Below are positions 9,102-17,733 of a stretch of DNA of 64,000 nucleotides, piece after piece (position 1 is the first letter of the stretch; the number at the start of each line of letters is the position of its first letter). The notes under the pieces are model-generated. The model did no database searches, was not told where the DNA came from, and was given only the letters and a program-made list of their open reading frames with translations. The translations under genes were made by a program, and so were the position numbers. Source of the stretch: Paenibacillus sp. BIHB 4019 (GTDB lineage Bacteria; Bacillota; Bacilli; Paenibacillales; Paenibacillaceae); the NCBI RefSeq assembly GCF_002741035.1, contig NZ_CP016808.1:7092001-7156000 (forward strand). Direction: 5' to 3'.

Positions 9102-9656
9102 ATGCGAAAAAAATCGTTATTAACCGCCATGCCCTTCATACTACTGGCTCTTCTTTTTACGTCAACTGCATTCGCTTATACTTTTACCGGGCACAAATGG
9201 CCCAAATCCGCCAATAATTCTTACAACGTTTATGTGAAATACGCAACTGCAAATACAGCTTATAAAGCTGCGTTTGATTCAGCAGCTGCTGATTGGAATA
9301 GTGCCCAAAGCAAAATTAAATTTAATCTTTCGGCGCTCAATACTTCAACCTTAAGCAAGGTTGGCACCCAAAATGTCGATGATCCATCGATGTATGGCGT
9401 ATGCATTACGTATGTGAGTCCGGGTACAACTTCAACTAGTTACTTTACCGCCGATATCAATATAGGAAATCCGGCTGTAGCCAATCAATCCAATACGAGA
9501 AGAAGCGCTGCGGGACATGAATTAGGCCATGCGCTCGGTCTCGGTCATACTCCTCTCCTTGTAAAGGCTATTATGAACTCAAGCAGAGATCGCGAGACCA
9601 TCTACACACCTCAAACCGATGATAAAAACGGCCTAAATGCGCTGTACCCACTATAA
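9102..9656 (+). CDS. Secreted matrixin-like zinc metalloprotease
   Basis: 184 residues when started at the ATG at 9102, which follows AAAGGGAG and gives a clean signal peptide: MRKK, a hydrophobic core and cleavage near AFA. An in-frame ATG at 9015 lacks these features. The zinc-binding motif HELGHALGLGH spans residues 139-149 and a Met-turn methionine lies at 158, both typical of metzincins and matrixins. The substrate is unknown. A gene for an exported or membrane-anchored protein follows after 19 bases and is probably co-transcribed. Confidence 0.85.
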   Translation: MRKKSLLTAMPFILLALLFTSTAFAYTFTGHKWPKSANNSYNVYVKYATANTAYKAAFDSAAADWNSAQSKIKFNLSALNTSTLSKVGTQNVDDPSMYGVCITYVSPGTTSTSYFTADINIGNPAVANQSNTRRSAAGHELGHALGLGHTPLLVKAIMNSSRDRETIYTPQTDDKNGLNALYPL

Positions 9657-9675
9657 AATTAAGGGAGGGTTTAAA

Positions 9676-10356
9676 ATGACCGTAAAATTCAATTTCAGGA
9701 TGCTCCTGATTGCAGGGTTATGCTTAGCACTTGTGGCTGGGGTGCTGCTATTTACAGCGAAGGAGAAGTATTCGCCCGGCACGTTTCATGTAAACTATTC
9801 TCCCGATTATGCCGTAAGCGGGGATGTTGCAGGGTTAGTTCATAATTCCGATTATGTGGTATTCGGCCACTACGAGAAGTTTATAGAAAATTGGGACATG
9901 GGGGAAAACCATCTTAGCGAAGTCTATTCGTTTGCGGTGGACGAATCTTTGCTGGGCGATGCCAAAGGCAAGATTAATGTCTCCATTCCGCATACCGTCT
10001 TGTTAAAACATACGTTATACGATGTGGACTATGAAGCCGCACTCAATTTGCCCAACTACAGCAAGCCTGATTTTGAAAAAACCTATGTGCTGTTTTTGAA
10101 AAAAGCACAGACAAAAGATGTATTCGGCCCGTCTTCCGTACCTTTTCAAGTAGAAGTGGATTCTGCTGGCAACGTTGCATTGAAAGTCAATACAGAAAAC
10201 AAAGAACTAGCTTTAAAGACTAAACAAAGTGGCACAATCCATTTTCAGACTGAGCAGATCGAACTAGCCCGTATCGATAAAATAACCGGTTTAACGAAGG
10301 AAGGATTATTTGCAGAAATCAAAGCACAAGTCGCCGCTAAGGCGGGAAGCAAGTAG
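9676..10356 (+). CDS. Exported or membrane-anchored protein of unknown function
   Basis: 226 residues from the ATG at 9676, which follows AAGGGAGGG. An N-terminal hydrophobic segment (about 9-27) is a signal peptide or anchor; there is no lipobox Cys. The rest is soluble, with a predicted mixed alpha/beta pattern and a charged C-terminus. A segment similar to SDYVVFGHYEKF followed by ESLLGDAKGK recalls exported proteins of unknown function. It shares a transcript with the matrixin-like protease and may be its partner, substrate or inhibitor. No function is assigned. Confidence 0.75.
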   Translation: MTVKFNFRMLLIAGLCLALVAGVLLFTAKEKYSPGTFHVNYSPDYAVSGDVAGLVHNSDYVVFGHYEKFIENWDMGENHLSEVYSFAVDESLLGDAKGKINVSIPHTVLLKHTLYDVDYEAALNLPNYSKPDFEKTYVLFLKKAQTKDVFGPSSVPFQVEVDSAGNVALKVNTENKELALKTKQSGTIHFQTEQIELARIDKITGLTKEGLFAEIKAQVAAKAGSK

Positions 10357-10373
10357 AGGCCGGTGTTGCATAA

Positions 10374-10414
10374 AAGCCCTTCACTTACTCGTTTTTTGCG
10401 AGTGTGCGGGGCTT
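10374..10414 (+). terminator. Probable terminator of the protease operon
   Basis: AAGCCC pairs with GGGCTT around an inner CACTTACTCG/CGAGTGTG stem, followed by ATTTTA. The stem is imperfect and the T-run is short. Confidence 0.6.
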
Positions 10415-10421
10415 ATTTTAG

Positions 10422-10452
10422 TTGACATGTAGATTAACTATAGCGTAATCTA
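10422..10452 (+). promoter_or_regulatory. Promoter with overlapping operator for the TetR gene
   Basis: TTGACA at 10422-10427 is a perfect -35 and a TAATCT-like -10 lies at 10446-10451. Between and over them lies the inverted repeat TAGATTA-9-TAATCTA (10430-10452). The position suggests autorepression by the TetR-type regulator encoded directly downstream. Confidence 0.55.
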
Positions 10453-10511
10453 AACACAGATTAAATCATCGTTTTAAACAATGTTTGAATTTTGATTTTA
10501 AGGAGGAGACC

Positions 10512-11102
10512 ATGACAAAAGAAAAAATTTTCGAAATCGCTATAGCACTTATCAAGTCGGAGGGCATCAAAGGAATTACTACGCGCAAAATAGCCGACCT
10601 AGCGGGCACCAATGTCGCGTCTGTCAATTATCATTTTGGTTCAAAGGATAAATTAATCAACGAAGTATTAAAAAGGCATCTTGCGTCATTTCATGTTACT
10701 TTCAATCTGTTGGATGATACGGAGGTTCCTCCGCTTGAACGACTAAAAAAATTTTTGCTGGCGTATTCGTCATTATTGCTGGCACACCCAGAACTAGCTA
10801 AAAGCCTCCTTTCCCAAGAGCAGCTATTTGAATCACACAATCAATTTATGGAGTTCATGAAAAGCCAGGGTATTGAGAAGCTAATCCGTACTGTAAGCGA
10901 GATCGTTGGACTAACCGACCAGGAGAGAATTATGCCCATCATAATTCAGATGTTTGCGGCAATTTTCTTCCCAACCGTTATAAAAAGCAATGCCAATCCA
11001 ACGTTAACCGCAGCTATGATAAAGACAGAGCAGTCCATCGAGCAGCAAGTTGATTTATTTTTGGAGTTTTACTTTTACAAATTTAGAGGCAAGGAATCAT
11101 GA
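10512..11102 (+). CDS. TetR/AcrR-family transcriptional regulator
   Basis: 196 residues from the ATG at 10512, chosen because AGGAGGAG lies just upstream; an earlier ATG at 10485 lacks such a site. The N-terminal helix-turn-helix reads ITTRKIADLAGTNVASVNYHFGSKDKL (split around residues 22-48), with the YHFGSK signature. The C-terminal part is the helical ligand/dimer domain. It overlaps the next gene by 4 bases (ATGA), so the two are translationally coupled. It probably represses its own operon through the palindrome at 10430-10452. Confidence 0.92.
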   Translation: MTKEKIFEIAIALIKSEGIKGITTRKIADLAGTNVASVNYHFGSKDKLINEVLKRHLASFHVTFNLLDDTEVPPLERLKKFLLAYSSLLLAHPELAKSLLSQEQLFESHNQFMEFMKSQGIEKLIRTVSEIVGLTDQERIMPIIIQMFAAIFFPTVIKSNANPTLTAAMIKTEQSIEQQVDLFLEFYFYKFRGKES

Positions 11103-11752
11103 ATTTTTTCAGAAGACATTGGTATAACGTCGGGTTAGTTGTTGCGCTTGCTTCGATCGTTTATTTGATTTTTGCTTGGAATGGCATGGGAATTTTGCAA
11201 AAGGTAATATTCATGAATTTTATCGTTATTTTACTCCATCAATTTGAGGAATATGGTTGGCCTGGCGGTGAACCCGCGATTCTGAACCTGGTATTAAAAT
11301 CCAGCCCAACGCCAAGCTATTATCCTCTAAATCAAAATACGGCAATGGTTACAAATGTTCTGGTTAGCTACGTGTTCTATTTGCTGCCCCTCTTTTTTCC
11401 TGAGACGATTTGGCTTGGTTTGCCACCGATTTTATTTGGTTTAGCGCAGTTTGTTGTCCATGGAATCGTGATTCCTAAGAAGCTAGGTCAATTTTACAAT
11501 CCTGGACTGGCTGCAGTTGTGTTGGGGCATATTCCTTTGGCTTTATATTATCTCTATCATATCCACTCAACTGGTGTCGTTACAGCAAGGGACTGGCTTT
11601 TTGCAATTCTTTACTTGGCCCTGTTCATAGTAGTCATCATGAGCAAAATGACCTTTACATGGCTAGCTGACAAAGCATCTCCTTACCCTTTCGATGATGA
11701 GGAACTGAAAAAATTCAATGTTGAAGAAAAGCTTGCCCGTCTTATAAAATAA
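11099..11752 (+). CDS. HXXEE domain integral membrane protein
   Basis: 217 residues with about five to six hydrophobic segments. The motif HQFEEYGWPGG at about residues 48-58 is the signature of the HXXEE family, membrane proteins of unknown biochemical role. The start overlaps the stop of the TetR gene. Pairing with a TetR regulator suggests an inducible response to a small molecule. Confidence 0.85.
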   Translation: MNFFRRHWYNVGLVVALASIVYLIFAWNGMGILQKVIFMNFIVILLHQFEEYGWPGGEPAILNLVLKSSPTPSYYPLNQNTAMVTNVLVSYVFYLLPLFFPETIWLGLPPILFGLAQFVVHGIVIPKKLGQFYNPGLAAVVLGHIPLALYYLYHIHSTGVVTARDWLFAILYLALFIVVIMSKMTFTWLADKASPYPFDDEELKKFNVEEKLARLIK

Positions 11753-11818
11753 GCCAGCAATGGCCATTTTTTATATGTACGCCATACCAAGTGAGATTCG
11801 GCTGGCGGTTCTATGGAT

Positions 11819-12265
11819 CTATTCCTTGCTGTCCAAAATCAAGGTAACAGGACCCCAATTGACGAGCGACACGTCCATCATAGCGCCAAAACGCCCCGTC
11901 TCCACTTGCAGACCGTGCTGCTGGCGAAGATAGGCATTAAACTGCTCGTAGAGCGGCTCCGCATGGTCTGGGCGGGCAGCAGCCATAAAGTTCGGTCTCC
12001 GGCCTTTGCGGCTGTCTCCATACAGAGTAAACTGGGATACCGACAAAATCGCGCCACTCTTATCGACGATGGATAAATTCATTTTTCCGGCCTCATCCTC
12101 AAAAATGCGCAGGCCCGCGATTTTATCGGCCATCCATTTGATGTCGGCTTCCGTATCTTCATGGGTAATCCCAACGAGCAGCACATATCCAAAGTTGATT
12201 GCTCCTGTTACTTCTCCTTCGACGGTCACGCTCGCCTGCTTGCTTCTCTGAATAACAACCTTCAT
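11819..12265 (-). CDS. dtd: D-aminoacyl-tRNA deacylase
   Basis: 148 residues from the ATG at 12265, where the family N-terminus [15 protein letters not shown] begins. The frame is open further upstream, but that part has no homology. The SQFTLYGD motif and the [15 protein letters not shown] C-terminus with the Gly-Pro pair are present. The enzyme hydrolyses D-amino acids from mischarged tRNA. It follows relA as in B. subtilis, but a hairpin with a T-run lies immediately before its ribosome site. Confidence 0.95.
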   Translation of the reverse strand: MKVVIQRSKQASVTVEGEVTGAINFGYVLLVGITHEDTEADIKWMADKIAGLRIFEDEAGKMNLSIVDKSGAILSVSQFTLYGDSRKGRRPNFMAAARPDHAEPLYEQFNAYLRQQHGLQVETGRFGAMMDVSLVNWGPVTLILDSKE

Positions 12266-12295
12266 GCTTTCCATCCTCTCTCTAAAAAAGAAGAA

Positions 12296-12314
12296 GGCGG
12301 CAAAATACGCCGCC
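12296..12314 (-). terminator. Terminator between relA and dtd
   Basis: GGCGGC and GCCGCC form a short GC stem, followed on minus by TTCTTCTTTTTTAG. It ends about 17 bases before the dtd start, so dtd expression from relA requires readthrough. Confidence 0.65.
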
Positions 12315-12480
12315 ATCTCTATGCTAATGCTTCCGACTATGCTATTGCTTCCCACTTAGTTTAAGAAGCGAGCGTATTAAATGTTTTCCCGTTGAACTGC
12401 CCGATTAAGATTTAATCAGGGCAGGGGGCTCATGACTTTGTATCTTTAGCTTGTTGCCTACTGGCAACTAGCTAAACTTG

Positions 12481-12672
12481 CTTTTAAAACCTTTTCGGGG
12501 AAAAGGAGGGGGAGAGTGAAGTGAAAGGTTTGGGATAGAGGAGCGCAGCGTTCGCTTTTGCTCCTGAATTTCTACCGTGCAACGGTAAATTCGATGAAAT
12601 TCAGGAGCAATGGCGACCGAAACCCAAACCTTTCACGCAGCGTCCCCCCACCCTTCCCCACCAAGGCTTTTA
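12481..12672. repeat. Nested long imperfect palindrome downstream of relA
   Basis: Two perfect 14-bp arm pairs are nested: GTGAAAGGTTTGGG (12521-12534) with CCCAAACCTTTCAC (12623-12636), and TTGCTCCTGAATTT (12558-12571) with AAATTCAGGAGCAA (12597-12610). The centre holds ACCGT-gca-ACGGT. The outer parts, CCTTTTCGGGGAAAAGG and GGGGG on the left, pair loosely with CCCCCC and CCTTCCCC on the right. The element begins about 9 bases after the relA stop. It has no coding capacity and may be a small mobile palindromic element or an mRNA 3'-end structure. Confidence 0.8.
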
Positions 12673-12680
12673 CAGCAAAA

Positions 12681-14861
12681 TCAGTTATTCATAATCCTTT
12701 GGACGGAATAAATATCCTGTACCCGTTTAATCTTCTCCACCACAGAAGAGAGATGCTCAACGTTCTTAATCAGCACGGTCATATGAATCATGACCATTTT
12801 ATTTTTCACGGAACGGCCGGTCACTGCAGAAATATTCGTTTTGCTGCCGGATACGACCTGTAGCACTTCATTGAGCAGACCATTGCGGTCATGGCCGGTA
12901 ATTTCAATATCGACGCTGTAATTGGCCTCGACCGATTCCTCCCATTCCACCTCAATGACGCGATCAGCTTCTTCTCCGTCCATGCCGAACGGAATGTTCT
13001 GGCAATCCATCCGATGCACCGACACGCCACGGCCGCGTGTAATGTAGCCAATGATGGCATCGCCTGGCACCGGATTGCAGCAGCGGGCGAAGCGAACGAG
13101 CAAATTATCGATGCCTCGCACGGTAACGCCATGGTTTTGGCGATTTTTGCGGCTGCCGCTTGATTTCACATCTTTATCTGTACCGATTTCAATCAGATTG
13201 TTTTTCTCGGCTTCCTTGCGCAGCTTCTCCGTTAGACGGGTACAAATCTGCGCAGCGGTCACGCCGCCAAAGTTAACGCCGGACAGCATGTCCTCCACGT
13301 CGTTAAAGGAGAACTTCGACGCAACCTCCTGCAGCTTGTCCTCGGTCAGCCAAGCCGAAGGCTCCAGACCAAGACGCTTTAGCTCGCGCTCAACGGCCTC
13401 GCGGCCCTTCGCCACATTCTCCTCGCGCTGCTCCTTTTTGAACCACTGCCTGATTTTGCTGCGGGCATGCGAGGATTGTGCAATTTTCACCCAATCCTGG
13501 CTCGGTCCATATGAATGCTTAGAGGTGAGAATTTCAATAATATCACCGGTTTTGAGCTTATGGTCAAGCGGCACAATACGGCCGTTCACCTTGGCGCCAA
13601 TCGTGCGATTGCCAACCTCCGTGTGAATGCGGTAAGCAAAATCCAGCGGCACAGAGCCGGCTGGCAGCTCAATAACTTCACCGCTCGGCGTAAATACAAA
13701 GACGAGATCCGAGAAGAAATCCATTTTGAGCGATTCCATAAACTCGGATGCATCGCGTGCGTCATTTTGCAGCTCCAATATTTCGCGGAACCAAGACATT
13801 TTATCTTCAAAATTGCGGTTTGGAACGACCGTGCCTTCCTTGTACGCCCAATGCGCCGCAATCCCGTATTCTGATGTACGATGCATATCCCATGTCCGAA
13901 TTTGCACTTCGGTCGGCTCGCCATTGGGCCCTACAACCGTCGTATGCAGCGACTGGTACATATTCGCCTTCGGCATCGCGATATAATCCTTGAACCGTCC
14001 CGGCATCGGCTTCCACAGCGTGTGGATAATGCCGAGCGTCGCATAACAATCCTTAATGTTCTCAACGATAATCCGAATCGCCATCAAATCATAAATTTCA
14101 TTAAACTGCTTGTTGCGGTCGGTCATCTTTTTGTAAATGCTGTACAAATGCTTCGGGCGCCCGGAAATATCGCCTTCAATGCCCATCTCGCCAAGCTTCT
14201 CTTCAATGCGGTCAATGACATCGGCAATAAACTGCTCGCGCTCCGCCCTTTTTTTCTTCATCAAGTTGGCGATGCGATAATATTGCTGCGGATTCAAATA
14301 CCGAAGCGCAATATCCTCCATCTCCCACTTAATCGCGGAAATACCGAGCCGATGCGCAATGGGGCAAAAAATTTCCAGCGTCTCATACGCGATGCGCCGC
14401 TGCGCCTCCTCCGACTGGAATTTCAGCGTCCGCATATTATGCAGGCGATCGGCGAGCTTAATCAAAATAACGCGAATATCCTGCGCCATCGCCACAAACA
14501 TTTTTCGATAATTTTCGTTTTGCTGTTCTTCCTTGGAACGAAAACGGATTTTCTCCAGCTTCGTCAGTCCATCAACCAGCATTGCGCAGGTTTCGCCGAA
14601 TTTCGCCCGTACCGTCTCCAAATCGACTGTCGTATCTTCAACCACATCATGCAGCAAAGCTGTAATAATGGACAGCACATCCATCTGCATATCCACCAAT
14701 ATATCTGCTACAGCAATCGGATGTAAAATGTAAGGTTCGCCAGATTTCCGCACTTGTCCATGATGAGCCTGATCTGCAAAATGATAGGCTTCCCTTATGC
14801 GTAATAAGTCCTGTTCCTTCATATAGGCCGATGCCTTTTCAATTAACTGCTCTATGCCCAT
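12681..14861 (-). CDS. relA: (p)ppGpp synthetase/hydrolase, RelA/SpoT family
   Basis: 726 residues from the ATG at 14861, where GGAAAGGG is well spaced and the family N-terminus begins. Domains in order: HD hydrolase (LLHDVVEDT at about 70-80), synthetase with GRFKDYIAMPKANMYQSLH (about 300), TGS (about 390-450), zinc-finger-like/helical region, and C-terminal ACT (about 650-726). It makes and degrades (p)ppGpp in response to uncharged tRNA on the ribosome. A promoter lies at 14927-14956. The neighbours apt and dtd match B. subtilis order. Confidence 0.97.
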   Translation of the reverse strand: MGIEQLIEKASAYMKEQDLLRIREAYHFADQAHHGQVRKSGEPYILHPIAVADILVDMQMDVLSIITALLHDVVEDTTVDLETVRAKFGETCAMLVDGLTKLEKIRFRSKEEQQNENYRKMFVAMAQDIRVILIKLADRLHNMRTLKFQSEEAQRRIAYETLEIFCPIAHRLGISAIKWEMEDIALRYLNPQQYYRIANLMKKKRAEREQFIADVIDRIEEKLGEMGIEGDISGRPKHLYSIYKKMTDRNKQFNEIYDLMAIRIIVENIKDCYATLGIIHTLWKPMPGRFKDYIAMPKANMYQSLHTTVVGPNGEPTEVQIRTWDMHRTSEYGIAAHWAYKEGTVVPNRNFEDKMSWFREILELQNDARDASEFMESLKMDFFSDLVFVFTPSGEVIELPAGSVPLDFAYRIHTEVGNRTIGAKVNGRIVPLDHKLKTGDIIEILTSKHSYGPSQDWVKIAQSSHARSKIRQWFKKEQREENVAKGREAVERELKRLGLEPSAWLTEDKLQEVASKFSFNDVEDMLSGVNFGGVTAAQICTRLTEKLRKEAEKNNLIEIGTDKDVKSSGSRKNRQNHGVTVRGIDNLLVRFARCCNPVPGDAIIGYITRGRGVSVHRMDCQNIPFGMDGEEADRVIEVEWEESVEANYSVDIEITGHDRNGLLNEVLQVVSGSKTNISAVTGRSVKNKMVMIHMTVLIKNVEHLSSVVEKIKRVQDIYSVQRIMNN

Positions 14862-14926
14862 GAACATCCCTTTCCGAAATGAGCCCTGCTTAGGCTCCCC
14901 TTCGCGCATTTTCCGAGTTTTCTAAT

Positions 14927-14956
14927 ATTATGCCTGTAAGCATAGCATGACGTCAA
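14927..14956 (-). promoter_or_regulatory. Putative promoter of relA
   Basis: TTGACG at 14956-14951 and CATAAT at 14932-14927, separated by 18 bases, about 65 bases before the relA start codon. Confidence 0.6.
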
Positions 14957-15036
14957 CTATGCTGTCGATTGAAGTGTCGATTTAAGTCATGGAAATATTC
15001 ATATTGTATCCGGTAAAATGGGACTTTATAGGGCAA

Positions 15037-15061
15037 AAGCCAACCAGCAGCTGGTTGGCTT
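15037..15061 (-). terminator. Probable terminator after apt
   Basis: AAGCCAACCAG and CTGGTTGGCTT form a perfect 11-bp stem with a 3-base loop, followed by only a short TTTT on minus. It separates the recJ-apt transcript from the relA promoter. Confidence 0.6.
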
Positions 15062-15100
15062 AAACGTTCAAACGATTTTATTGCATCCTTCAAAAAATGG

Positions 15101-15631
15101 CTAGTAAGTAATGAGAGAAACGACGTCCATTTCGCCAAGCTTCTCGCGGCCTGTCAAATAAGACAATTCGATAAGAAAGGCCGAACCAACAATTTCCCCG
15201 CCAAGCTGGCGAATCAAATTAATGGAAGTTGCAATCGTGCCGCCTGTTGCAAGCAGATCATCGGCAATCAGTACGCGCTGCCCCGGCTGAATGGAGTCCT
15301 TGTGCATAGCGAGCACATCTTTGCCATACTCCAGGTCATAGCTTGCTTCAATCGTTTCGCCTGGCAGCTTGCCGCTTTTGCGAATAGGCGCAAAGCCTAC
15401 GCCGAGTGCAAGGGCAAGCGGAGCGCCAATAACGAAGCCGCGCGCTTCTGGTCCTGCAACGACATCGATTTTCAAATGCTCAACCGCTTTGCGCATTTCT
15501 TCAATGGCAGCTCGGTATGCCGGGCCATCCTTCAGCAACGTAGTAATGTCCTTGAAACGAATGCCTGGCTGTGGGAAATCGGGAATGACCCGAATGTAAT
15601 CTTTAAAATTAATTTGTGACTCGCTCATCAA
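15101..15631 (-). CDS. apt: Adenine phosphoribosyltransferase
   Basis: 176 residues. The PRPP-binding motif VLIADDLLATGGT lies at about residues 120-132, and ARGFVIG and the FPQPGI N-terminus match Apt. It converts adenine and PRPP to AMP. The start is one of two adjacent ATGs (15631 or 15628). It is 37 bases downstream of recJ, so they probably share a transcript. Confidence 0.96.
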   Translation of the reverse strand: MMSESQINFKDYIRVIPDFPQPGIRFKDITTLLKDGPAYRAAIEEMRKAVEHLKIDVVAGPEARGFVIGAPLALALGVGFAPIRKSGKLPGETIEASYDLEYGKDVLAMHKDSIQPGQRVLIADDLLATGGTIATSINLIRQLGGEIVGSAFLIELSYLTGREKLGEMDVVSLITY

Positions 15632-15668
15632 TTATTCGTCCCTTCTGTCTGTCGCCATTCTGGTGTTG

Positions 15669-17702
15669 TCAAACCAATATTGTAGCTGCAACCAATGGAG
15701 ATTGCAATTGTTCTGCTTTACTTTTTGCCTCCTGATAGGCAGTCGCAGTACTTAACTCCCGCTTCTCCGGCGCTTCTGCCACGATCGCCAAACCATCCTC
15801 GATGCGGATAAACGAAAGCTCGGTAAATACGCGCAGCATAACCTCGGTCATTTCCTGCGGCCAGCCGCTCATCTCCGCCAGGCGCTTCGCAAGCCCTTCA
15901 AGCGGCGCCTGCTTCATTCTACGCAGCAGTTGATACACTTGACCGAAATGCTCGCGCTCAGGGAACTTTGCATACGCGCCGCCGCTGAACAGGTCATGAA
16001 TATGCAGCTGCGGCTTGCGCTGGCCGTTCCATTCGTTGATGGACAGCTCGCCTACCAAGTCGACAGGGCTGCTCGCCAGCAGCCGTTCGGCAATAGCTCC
16101 CATGCTGAAGCCTACCGCTTCCAGTACAGCTTGGCCGCTTTTCACGGTCAGCTTAAGATGCTTCGCTTCCTTGCCCATCGTTCGCTTGTCTGCAAGAGCT
16201 GCTCCCTGAAAGAGCAGGCGCGGCGACGGATTTCCCGCCCCGAACGGCTCCAGCTGCGCTAGCTCGTTGATCGTTTGCAAATTAGCTTCTTCAACCTTGC
16301 ACTGCAGATCAATGCCCGTTTTTGGAATCCAATCCTGCTCGCTGAGCCATTCCAAAGCAAGCTCGCCAAGCTTACGTTCAAACTCAGCCAGCTGGTCACG
16401 ATGCAGGCTCATGCCTGCCGCCGCCTGGTGGCCGCCGTAATGGTCCAACAGCTCATCGCAGGCGGTAAGTGCTGCATGCAGGTCGTAGCCGTCAATGGAG
16501 CGCGCAGAGCCCTTGCACATGCCGCTCTCCCCATCTATACCGAGAATAATTACAGGCTTGTAATGGCGCTCCAGCAGTTTGGAAGCCACAATGCCGATAA
16601 CGCCAACATTCCAGCCTTCTCCCGCCAGTACAATGACCGCCGGCTCCGCCTCGCCCGCATCAGCAGCCTGCGTCCTCTTCTGCGCCCACTGCTCCTCCGC
16701 TTCCTTAACGATGCCTTCCACGATGCGCTGCCGCTCGCGGTTGAGCATATCGAGCGAAGTTGCTGCCAATATAGCCTCGTCATAGTTGTCGCTTATGAGC
16801 AGCTCTACAGCGCGCCGTGCGTGATCGAGCCTGCCAGCCGCATTAATGCGCGGTGCCATGCCGAATGCGACGGTTGTGGAAGTAACTGAGGGCAGCTCGA
16901 TGCCCGTCGACTCAGCCAGCGCTAGAAATCCGGTATTCGTCGTCTGGCGAAGCCGTTCCAGCCCGCTTTTGACTAAAATCCGATTTTCGCCAGTTAAAGG
17001 CATTAAATCCGCAATCGTTCCGAGACAGACAATGTCTGTCAGCTCCATAGGCGGGCGTTCCAGCAGCGCTTGCGCCAGCTTGAATGCGACACCAACGCCT
17101 GCCAGCCCTTCAAATGGATAAGTGCAATCATGGCGCTTCGGATTAACTACGGCGCAGGCATCCGGAATACGTGCTGGCGGTTCGTGATGGTCGGTGACAA
17201 CGACATCAAGCCCAAGCTCCTTGGCGTAGGCAATTTCATCGTAGGCGCTAATGCCGGTATCAACCGTTACGATTAAGCGGATACCCTCGGCGGCCGCCTT
17301 TTCCAGTGCAGCCTTGTTTAATCCATAACCTTCTAGAGCCCGATGAGGAATATAATAATCAAAATGAAGGCCAAGCTCGCGAAACACATGTACGAGCAGC
17401 GAGGTGCTGGATACGCCGTCGGCATCATAATCGCCATAAATACGTATCTTTTCGCCAGCTGAGGCCGCCTCCCGAATACGGGCGACAGCCTCCCTCATAT
17501 CTTTCAGCAAATACGGGTCATGCAAATGCTCAGAGCCGCCTCTTAAAAACTGCTCCGCCTGTGCAATCTCCTTGTAGCCGCGCTGCACCAAAAGCTTGGC
17601 GGCAAGCGGCGACAGGCTAAGAGCTGTCGAAAGCTCTTTCGCCGCCGCGTCTGCCTGCTCGTCCCAAGGCGCTAGATTCCAACGTGTTTTTGCTTGAATC
17701 AC
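15669..17702 (-). CDS. recJ: Single-stranded-DNA-specific exonuclease RecJ
   Basis: 677 residues from a GTG at 17702, preceded by AAAGGAG; the frame stays open upstream without homology. The DHH motifs are YGDYDADGVSS and TDHHEPP (roughly residues 90-185), and the DHHA1 motif GGHQAAAGM lies near 430. An OB-fold and a short C-terminal helical region follow. B. subtilis RecJ is about 100 residues longer, so the C-terminal extra domain is compact here. It degrades single-stranded DNA 5' to 3' in recombination repair. It is followed by apt. Confidence 0.94.
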   Translation of the reverse strand: MIQAKTRWNLAPWDEQADAAAKELSTALSLSPLAAKLLVQRGYKEIAQAEQFLRGGSEHLHDPYLLKDMREAVARIREAASAGEKIRIYGDYDADGVSSTSLLVHVFRELGLHFDYYIPHRALEGYGLNKAALEKAAAEGIRLIVTVDTGISAYDEIAYAKELGLDVVVTDHHEPPARIPDACAVVNPKRHDCTYPFEGLAGVGVAFKLAQALLERPPMELTDIVCLGTIADLMPLTGENRILVKSGLERLRQTTNTGFLALAESTGIELPSVTSTTVAFGMAPRINAAGRLDHARRAVELLISDNYDEAILAATSLDMLNRERQRIVEGIVKEAEEQWAQKRTQAADAGEAEPAVIVLAGEGWNVGVIGIVASKLLERHYKPVIILGIDGESGMCKGSARSIDGYDLHAALTACDELLDHYGGHQAAAGMSLHRDQLAEFERKLGELALEWLSEQDWIPKTGIDLQCKVEEANLQTINELAQLEPFGAGNPSPRLLFQGAALADKRTMGKEAKHLKLTVKSGQAVLEAVGFSMGAIAERLLASSPVDLVGELSINEWNGQRKPQLHIHDLFSGGAYAKFPEREHFGQVYQLLRRMKQAPLEGLAKRLAEMSGWPQEMTEVMLRVFTELSFIRIEDGLAIVAEAPEKRELSTATAYQEAKSKAEQLQSPLVAATILV

Positions 17703-17733
17703 GCCGACTTCAACTCCTTTCTGCCGTGCTGCG

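Noticed and set aside
11756-11785. Terminator after the HXXEE gene (GCCA/TGGC followed by CATTTTTT)
   Set aside because: Only four base pairs in the stem; too weak to call.
12558-12863. Plus-strand open frame running from the palindrome into relA
   Set aside because: It consists of palindrome arms and the antisense of the relA ACT domain.
13881-14726. Plus-strand open frame opposite relA
   Set aside because: It shadows a fully conserved RelA; no ribosome site or motif.
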